In this document: positions 57,203 through 64,000 of the stretch, piece by piece
Numbering within the stretch: position 1 is the first letter of the stretch
Layout of the letters: every line of letters starts with the position of its first letter
Assembly: GCA_029204225.1 (NCBI GenBank)
Contig: CM055105.1
Coordinates: 12,826,654 to 12,890,653 of the forward strand
Source of the DNA: Diphasiastrum complanatum
Lineage: Eukaryota; Streptophyta; Lycopodiopsida; Lycopodiales; Lycopodiaceae
DNA: 64,000 bases
Reading direction: 5' to 3'
Made by a program: the position numbers and the translations under genes
Notes under the pieces: model-generated
Databases searched by the model: none
Told to the model about the DNA's origin: nothing
Seen by the model: the letters and a program-made list of their open reading frames with translations, nothing else

Positions 57203-57902
57203 TGTTGGAGGCGCGACGCGAACGAAAGAAGAGAGAAGAAAATAGTTTCAGAACAACTCTCTATATGGGCTGCTATAATCAAGAACAATCTAAAAGAATA
57301 TAAATGCAGAAATATAATCACAGCTCAAGTGTTCTCATCAACAAGATGAGTGTAGTGTTAATGTGTAGTGTTAATGGTGGATCATCTATGCATGCTGGAT
57401 TTGATTTATGCTATCGCTCTCATGGGATTGAACCTCTGCGTGACTACTAACTTCATCTCCTTGATACTTGTCTGCTTGGATCTTGGGTTGAGGATAGGAT
57501 AGGGAATCGAGCCAGTACACGGAACATCATGAAGAATGTGTGATGAAGATGTATGTATACACCGCATCCTTGGAATTAATTACAATAAATGTTTAACTTT
57601 CAATTATGTAATTCGTTGTACTCATGAAATAGTTGAACTACAATTGTATAATGTGTACTTAGGTCAAACAACTCAAAGTCGTTGACGTGGACGCATACTT
57701 CACATTTTTTGCATATTTTAGGAAGTAGTCGGAGACGTTGCTCGTTGAAATAGACACACTTCGCATTTTTTGCATTTCGGAAAAATGCAAAAAAGCCAAC
57801 AAATAGTGCATTTCTTCAAACTGTTTGAAAAGAAGTCACTGTCAAAAAATTGTCGCATTTTTTGGGAGCTGGAAAAAATGTGAATTGTGCGACAATTAGT
57901 TC
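57203..57902 (-). repeat. Copia E 5' LTR, inner piece
   Basis: It matches the 3' LTR and ends at the Gypsy insertion point in AGTTC. The other piece is 61433-61809. Confidence 0.88.
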
Positions 57903-59153
57903 TGTCATACTATACCAACAAGGTTAATATAGATTTTGTAGCAAATAGTGTCGTTCCCACAGAGGACAATGTTAGAAAGTTATGTTTTTGGTACAATTTA
58001 TGACAAGTGGTTTCGAATGTTATTCTGGTTGTCGACGAACATTATAAAGTAATCAGTATTACTTATGTTTGGGTGTGTTGTGTTGATAATTTTCAGAAGA
58101 ACAATCTAGCCTCTATCAAATCGAATGAAACGCATTCTACAAATGAGATGTTATCAGAGTAGTACAACAATACTACACTCTGGCTGATTAAGGTATCAAC
58201 AGAGAGTCAAGAAATGTTCGATGTATTCGCGATTGTACAGACAATTAATTAATCACATTCGCGAACTGTTCGTTTCTAGACAGAAGTCCTCAACAACTAA
58301 AGTCCAAATTAATGGCTAAAGAACACGAATGGTTTCAGAGCATGTTAGAAACTTATGTCAGAGCAATCAGGAAAAGAGATCAAAGACTCAATTCTTCAGA
58401 CAGGGATTGTCATCTCATATGTATACATACAACTTTATTTAATGATCGTGCTAGACTGTACGAAAGATAGTCGTTATTCGAGTGCCGAAAAGAAAGTATT
58501 CGTTACAGATGAATAACATGATTTTAAGACACTTCTTTAGAGCATGCTTTACGGATACACAACAAACGACTGTAATGCACTAGAGAGTTTGTCTGATCAG
58601 AGAGTAATTCATGTAAAGATTGTTAGCAGACTCAAGATCACTCACACTCAGCAGTGTGGAGAACAGAGATAAGAGAGAATAACTCACAGAACTCTATTCA
58701 CTACTTCAATCTCTTACATATGCATACACTCTTCTCTCTTGATGCTCGAGACTGAAGAGTTTATGTATATGTTCTACGGGACGAACAAACACACCTCTTA
58801 AACAACAGGTGCGTCGCTCTCGCAAAAGGGTCTAGTTAACAATTAGACTATTTATAAGTTCAATTATACCATGAAAGGTATATTTAACTAAGAGTCAAAG
58901 TTACTCTAGTTTAACATGTCTTTTCGTATCTAGTCATTTCGTGTGGACGACCTAGTAAAGGTTATCCAAGGCCAGGTCTTTCCTATTAAAGGTCTTGTCC
59001 TTGATTACAAGGCAAGTACTTAGGAGATATATTTCTGAAAAATGACTTAGGCCTCTTCATGATTTATACTTAACCAGCTCATATCTTCATTTTTGAGTAT
59101 ATCATGCCATATTTATGTTGATATTCAATTTTTAACAATAAGGTGGCATCACA
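57903..59153 (-). repeat. Nested Gypsy 3' LTR (1251 bp)
   Basis: Its end (about 59055-59153) matches 61329-61427 with few differences. It carries ATTCGCGA words at 58230-58270. Confidence 0.87.
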
Positions 59154-59462
59154 TATATCCCCTTCCTCAAATGTGAAATGTCCTTGTGAACATAACATCT
59201 TCTTTTTGAGGATTATTCGTGAAACATTCTGTTCTTCAGATTTTCGTTAAGGCGAAAAGATATTTTTTCGTATATTTCGTCCTTTAGATATTTCTTCGTC
59301 TTAGAAAACATGTGTCTTGCTATTTCTTTAATTGAATAGGTTGTTTTGAGTTGATCTTTGAATTGTTAATGAAAACTAGAATCAAACTTCAAAACATCTT
59401 TAAACTTCAAAAATTCAGCATCCCATAGAAACATCAGCACAACAAAGGCATGAATGAATGTT

Positions 59463-60463
59463 TTATGAATGATTCAATTCTTCATATAATTTCTGAGCAA
59501 ACTCCAAGTCTTGTTGAGCTTCGATCAACAACAAGTCTTCTTTTGATTTTGTGTAACGGCCAACTGGTAAGTTGCCGAATTCTTCTAACTTGACCGGGAG
59601 CAATGTTCCATCGAACAGCTCCTGAGTTAACTTTGTATCTTCGTCTGAATCACTACGAAGGGTGACTTCTTTACAGTAACGAGCTGAAAATCTAATAAAA
59701 GAGCTTTTAACATAAAGATTTTGAACGAAAAATAATGTCTTTGCCGCGAAAGTACCAAACTGCCAAAATGAATATGTATAGAACTGCTTGTAGCGAAATG
59801 CTTTCCTTCTGTCTTGCAGACTGTGTTGAATTTCCACGAAATAATCTACAAGATTTCGCTCCCAATCCACATAAAGGCTAAATAGTTCTGGATAAGCCAT
59901 ATAAATATTAATCAGCAACCCGACATCGTCGAATTCGTCTAGATCCGCAACAACTTGTGGTTTGTACAGCTGAAACTGTGACTTTCGCTTTAAAAAATGT
60001 CGCTTATTGTCTTTGTTATGCAAAAATTGAAACTCTATGGTTTGAATATATTCTAGAGCATACATAGCCGAAGAGCCTATGTATAGCTCTGTTGATCCGA
60101 AAGGCACGACCTGGAACTTACCCTGGATTTTGCCCCAACAGAGACATCCTTTCTGTTCGATAGAGAGCTGGCCCATAACTAGAGAAAGTCGTCCTTCTCC
60201 CAAGATCGCTTCCATTCGTCGAAGGCGATGCCTACTGCGCATGGTAGCATTATGTAATCCACACGCCATTGCAATTCAACATTAAATGCATGTGGACACC
60301 ATTTCTAGAAGCGTTCAACAAATGCACGGAATCTGTCAGCACATACCTTCGACTTATTGCGCTATGTTCGCTTTGGCTGTGTGAATGCAATTGCCAAGTC
60401 CTGAGTTTGCAACTCAGCAGCCAGCTTCTGATCTTCCAATTGTTGCTTGAGATTCGACAGCTC
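59463..60463 (-). pseudogene. Coiled-coil tail and 268-residue frame, unidentified
   Basis: I do not recognise it. After the stop at 60464 the same frame continues (NLKQQLEDQKLAAELQTQDL) with further stops. At about 60269 a shifted frame stays open for 268 residues to 59463. Features: LSIEQKGCLCWGKIQGKFQV, SAMYALEYIQTIEFQFLHNK, an aromatic-rich stretch (YKQFYTYSFWQFGTFAAKTL) and an acidic C-terminus (LIEAQQDLEFAQKLYEELNH). Lying between pol and the purine tract, it occupies the place where some plant Gypsy elements carry an extra frame. No transmembrane or catalytic motif is obvious. Confidence 0.65.
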
Positions 60464-61328
60464 CTACTCGAGCTTGTCGAGATTCGCGATAATCTCCAAA
60501 TACTCAGGATGGTCTGAGGCTCCGGAACATGATGGCACAACTTGAAGTTGTTGTGTGAGGTCATCAATGCGAAGCAGGGCCTGAAGATATTCTTCGTGTG
60601 AATCGAGGCCGCTGCAAGATGGGGTGGCTTCACTCGAGAGCTCCTTCAGCTTAGCCAACTCTTCCTCGACAAGTGCCTTCGCATCCTTGAGCGGTTGCAA
60701 AAACTCGACTCGAAAATTTTCGAGCATCTGGCCTTGGAGCTGGTTCAACTTCGTGAGGTCTGCTATGACTGACCCTACATTTTGGTTGTCCTTCTGGCTT
60801 AGACAGATGCCAATAGCAAATGCAGAAACATCCACATAACTATGAAATAAAATAGCCCAGTTGGGTGGTCTCATAATAGGAGCATTGATCAACCTTTGCT
60901 TAAGTTCTTCAAATGCTTTCTGCTGTTCATTCATCCACAAGTATTCCACTTGTTTCTTCAGTAGATGTGTAAGAGAGGCAGCAATAGAAGCATGATTTTG
61001 AATAAATCTCCGGTAATAGCCGACATGTCCTAAGAAAGCTCTTAGTTCACGTAAATTGGTTGGTATCTGGAGATTCTTTATAAGCTCGAGTTTATCTTTG
61101 TCGACTTCTTTTTCTCTGTTAGATATTATGTGTCCAAGTAATATTCCTTCTTTCATACCGAAAAAAACATTTTTCTGAATGAAGAGATAAACAAGTATCT
61201 CGATACCGTTGCAATGTTAATTTTAGCTTCTGCAGGTGCGTCTTTATATCACTATATACACAGAAATCATCAATAAATATTTCGAGAAAAGTTCATAGGA
61301 AGGCAGCGAAAATTAACTTCATGATTTG
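60464..61328 (-). pseudogene. Gypsy RT/RNase H joined to a coiled-coil region
   Basis: RT: IFIDDFCVYSDIKTHLQKLK, then one extra base in a T run, then GILLGHIISNREKEVDKDKL, LRELRAFLGHVGYYRRFIQN. RNase H starts normally (ILFHSYVDVSAFAIGICLSQ). At about 60770 the same frame departs into VIADLTKLNQLQGQ and a Leu/Glu-rich coiled coil with two copies of a repeat of about 30 residues (PSCSG...EEYLQALLRIDDL; PSCSG...PEYLEIIANLDKL). It stops at 60464, and related heptads continue beyond the stop. Confidence 0.85.
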
Positions 61329-61427
61329 CTTCATGATTTATATTTAACCAGCTCATATCTTCATTTTTGAGTATATCATGCCATATTTATGTTGATATTC
61401 AATTTCTAACAATAAGGTGGCATCACA
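61329..61427 (-). repeat. Nested Gypsy 5' LTR remnant (99 bp)
   Basis: It matches the outer 99 bases of the 3' LTR. At its inner end the word CTTCATGATTT is present twice, suggesting a deletion through a short direct repeat. Confidence 0.85.
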
Positions 61428-61432
61428 AGTTC

Positions 61433-61809
61433 GTTTATGCAAACTGTTGCATATACAATGTATTTTTGCAGACTGATAGAAAAGACTGATTTGTTGAAGT
61501 TGTTGAAGATGGCCGGGTCTTCAATGTTCTTCAAATTCTTGAACTTGACATTCGAATGTGAAAAGAGTAGGATTGGTTACCCTTTAGTCTTTGATCCATG
61601 GATGAAGATCGGCCGGAAGCCCGATGTAGTTGTCCTTCGAATAGTTTGGCTGTTTGAGTTTTGTGATTCCTGCAGGTATCAGATGAGCAGACATAGAACC
61701 AAAGTAGGTTGCATCTGACCCTATGATTAGTGATTAAAAGATGTGCTGGAAAAATCTTAAAATAGAAGTAGTATCACCAAGGAGGAAACTGTGAACTTAA
61801 TTTCCAACA
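61433..61809 (-). repeat. Copia E 5' LTR, outer piece
   Basis: It continues the LTR after the Gypsy (matching 53455-53828, for example GACTGATAGAAAAGACTGAT) and ends TTTCCAACA beside ATATC. Confidence 0.9.
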
Positions 61810-61814
61810 ATATC

Positions 61815-64000
61815 CTTGTAGTGTATAGAAACAAGACAAACCTTTGACAAACCGTTAAAATTAGCAGGTGCCTAATTGATAATGAGAGAAAATGTCCAAC
61901 GCTAGCTATGAATTTATTTTGGCTACAAGAGCAAGTACAATATCTTTTGTCAAGTATGGCTCTCTAACCATTCTTAGGATGTTATTGTGTTGTGTTGATC
62001 AAACACGCTTAGACTTGGTGTTTGTATGGCTAGGTTGGCTGAAACGCTATTTGGGTGCATTTTTAGGAGCTCAAATGTGTGTTATCATGTTCAATTTTCT
62101 TGTGCATGTGTGAGGAATACAATATGAAAAATTCATTTTTATATTGCTGATTAGGAGGTGGAAACCCGAATCTTATAGGATCAACTCATATTGGGAATAC
62201 AATGTGGGTGCTTTTGTTACCTCAAAAGAATTCAAAATTTTAATTATAACTATTTAGAGAGAGCTACAAGACTTGGAGATGTTGTCTTGACACTACGTTA
62301 TCTTTGAAAGTTGACATGGTATCAGAATGAGACCATTGCCTGCCAATGTGTGTCTCTAATGAGATGTGTCAATCTGCTTGTCATGCAATGTCTACGCACT
62401 CTACCCATGCGATTCTATCATATGTGATACTATTTTACAAACAATGTTTGATGCCAACAACAAAGCCTTTAGATGCCAAGATATGATGATCATGTTGTAA
62501 ATTCTATTTGGTTAGCAATGTATGACATCCTATAATATCGAGAGAATGTAAAGATCAATTCAGATATGAACTATCACTTTGGCTTACTAGCAAGTGCGTC
62601 TGCCCATAACAATTAGCTACAACAATCTAATTGTAATCAACGAATGTTTTCTCTCATGTTTCTTGTCTAATATGCGATGGATAATCAAATCTTATTTGCA
62701 ATGATTGCAAAGAGAGCATCAATTTTTTTGATAGAGAACATGAAGAATCTAAGAAGAAATGGTTGGCACATATATGATTGAACGATGAAGGACCTCTTGT
62801 ATAAAGTCCTAATCCAAGAATCCTATTCTAAGCATGCCAATCACAAGCAACACAAGGGAAATATATGGTGGGGACAAACCAACCCAACCAAACCTAGATC
62901 GAATGGATCTAGCCCCCAAGCTATGGATCAATCACAATATTGGAAAGAGGAATCACCCTAGCAGCATGTAGCTACCAATCACAAAATCAAGCATACACTA
63001 GGGAGAACCCAATAGGTATACTTATACCCTCCAAGGCCCATGCACCACTAGTAGTGCGTTGTGACACCTCACTGGACACCTCTGCAGCTTATCTGGGCCA
63101 CATCATCAAGTTCCCCAATGACTCACTAATAGACCCATATAAATCCACCATCATGATTTTAGGCCTACAACCATTAATTATGACCTTATACACATAAGGG
63201 CCCCAATTCCCTTATAGTCACAATTAACTTACGGGTTGTTGGTCTACTGATCCCTAGCATGGACACGCTACTCGAGACCAGTCGTGAGCATGACATCTTG
63301 TAGGTCCAACAATGGTAGCAAGAGGCAAAGAATAGTCAATCATTGCTCAAGCAACTGCACTAGGTTGAAACACTCGAAGTTTTTGATATTAAATGGAAGC
63401 TTGGGAGTGGTGATGTGTAACAATTATGGCCTATCTCGCTCAAGCTGGAAGTGATGAAAACATTGGATTGTATTGCTTGAATGAAGAGCACTAGACTAGC
63501 AAATGGATAATTGTTGGGTTGTTTCTTTGTTTGCATCACATCATATCACCAAATATAGCTTCCTATCACCACATTTGTTTCATCTATAATTTGACTCCTT
63601 TTCAACATTGGTCTCAATACCATTTGATTGGAAAGTTTTATGATCTTAACTAGTTTTCGGCAACATTGTTCCTCCACATTAAATTGTTGCCTCAAGGCTT
63701 CTTTGTTTACACAATAGAAGCAACATCTAATAACATGCCAATATAACGTTTGAAACGATGCCTAAATATTGCAAAAATCTCTCAAATTGTTTCATAATAG
63801 TCATTCAGAATAGAGACCTATGATATTTCAAAACCTTATGACTACACAATTTGAAGGTTTTGAATTTTGAGGCTTACAAACCTTATGCTGTTTTTTTTGT
63901 TGAGGTCTTAATTATGTTGATATGTGGTGATACATGCTCTCTCTCTCTCTCTCTCTCTCTCTCTAAATGGTCATACACAAAGGAACAAATTACCTAGATA
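61815..64000. other. Right-end region, no gene recognised
   Basis: Short frames at 61892-62113 and 62940-63197 have no recognisable motifs. A (CT)n repeat lies at about 63938-63964. Confidence 0.4.
63938..63964. repeat. (CT)n microsatellite
   Basis: About 13 CT units. Similar short CT tracts occur at 41337-41355 and 44709-44736. Confidence 0.9.

Larger units (their letters stand above)
57903..61427 (-). mobile_element. Nested Gypsy, 5' deleted, with extra coiled-coil frame
   Basis: TG/CA-bounded and flanked by the direct repeat AGTTC (57898-57902 and 61428-61432). The 3' LTR is 57903-59153, with purine tract GAGGAAGGGGA beside it. On the right only about 99 bp of 5' LTR (61329-61427) remain. 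They run straight into RT (IFIDDFCVYSD). Primer site, gag, protease and the first half of RT are missing. After RT and part of RNase H comes an unusual coiled-coil reading frame. Integrase is not seen. Confidence 0.88.
52597..61809 (-). mobile_element. Copia element E with 5 bp target duplications, carrying a nested Gypsy
   Basis: A full-length but inactive minus-strand Copia. The 3' LTR is 52597-53828, and the 5' LTR is in two pieces, 57203-57902 and 61433-61809. Primer site is 57188-57199, purine tract 53829-53840. The target duplication ATATC is at 52592-52596 and 61810-61814. Coding order leftwards is gag, protease, integrase, RT, RNase H. The LTRs are 1.1-1.2 kb, long for Copia, and well diverged in their middle part, so the insertion is old. 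The Gypsy at 57903-61427 came later. Confidence 0.9.

Overview
The window is nuclear DNA of a land plant. Two spliced host genes show this: a cytosolic-type tryptophanyl-tRNA synthetase on the minus strand at the left, and a complete 60S ribosomal protein eL6 (RPL6) on the plus strand near 45-47 kb. The eL6 leader carries telo-box and site II-like motifs typical of plant ribosomal genes. Nearly everything else is decayed retrotransposon. A 7.7 kb intron filled with Gypsy debris, an AT-rich composition and very dense Copia/Gypsy remains suggest a large-genome vascular plant such as a fern or gymnosperm. That placement is a guess; nothing here fixes the species.

Layout. 1-11.4 kb: five exons of the Trp-tRNA synthetase gene (start near 11329, 3' half beyond the left edge). 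Its introns hold a Gypsy fragment, a Gypsy integrase tail, foldback hairpins and tandem repeats. 12.3-21.7 kb: Copia family A LTRs, a 5'-truncated Copia (B) with its own 265 bp LTR, a stray Copia gag start, a 40-base C run, a 323 bp CT tract, small Gypsy/Copia scraps and a deleted minus-strand family A copy. 23-26.8 kb: the 5' half of a Gypsy element with an LTR, a tRNA-Asp-type primer site and a gag carrying several zinc knuckles. 26.8-29.3 kb: a decayed minus-strand reading frame for a coiled-coil protein I cannot name. 29.9-31 kb: Gypsy RT remains. 31.4-32.7 kb: an unidentified decayed plus-strand reading frame. 34.9-42.8 kb: a run of chimeric, internally deleted Copia copies.

44.6-47.3 kb: the eL6 gene in four exons, with a foldback MITE in its third intron and a 285 bp tandem duplication just downstream. 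48-52.6 kb: mostly featureless, with short tandem duplications and a decayed unidentified reading frame on the minus strand. 52.6-61.8 kb: the best-resolved structure, a minus-strand Copia element with long LTRs and 5 bp target duplications (ATATC). Its 5' LTR was split by a deleted Gypsy element that has its own 5 bp duplication (AGTTC). That Gypsy carries an unusual coiled-coil reading frame fused after RT/RNase H. 61.8-64 kb: nothing recognisable apart from a CT repeat.

No element appears able to move by itself: every pol region has stops, frameshifts or large deletions. The main themes are host genes surviving among nested retroelements, many Copia copies with distant domains joined, and several retroelement-associated reading frames of unknown function.
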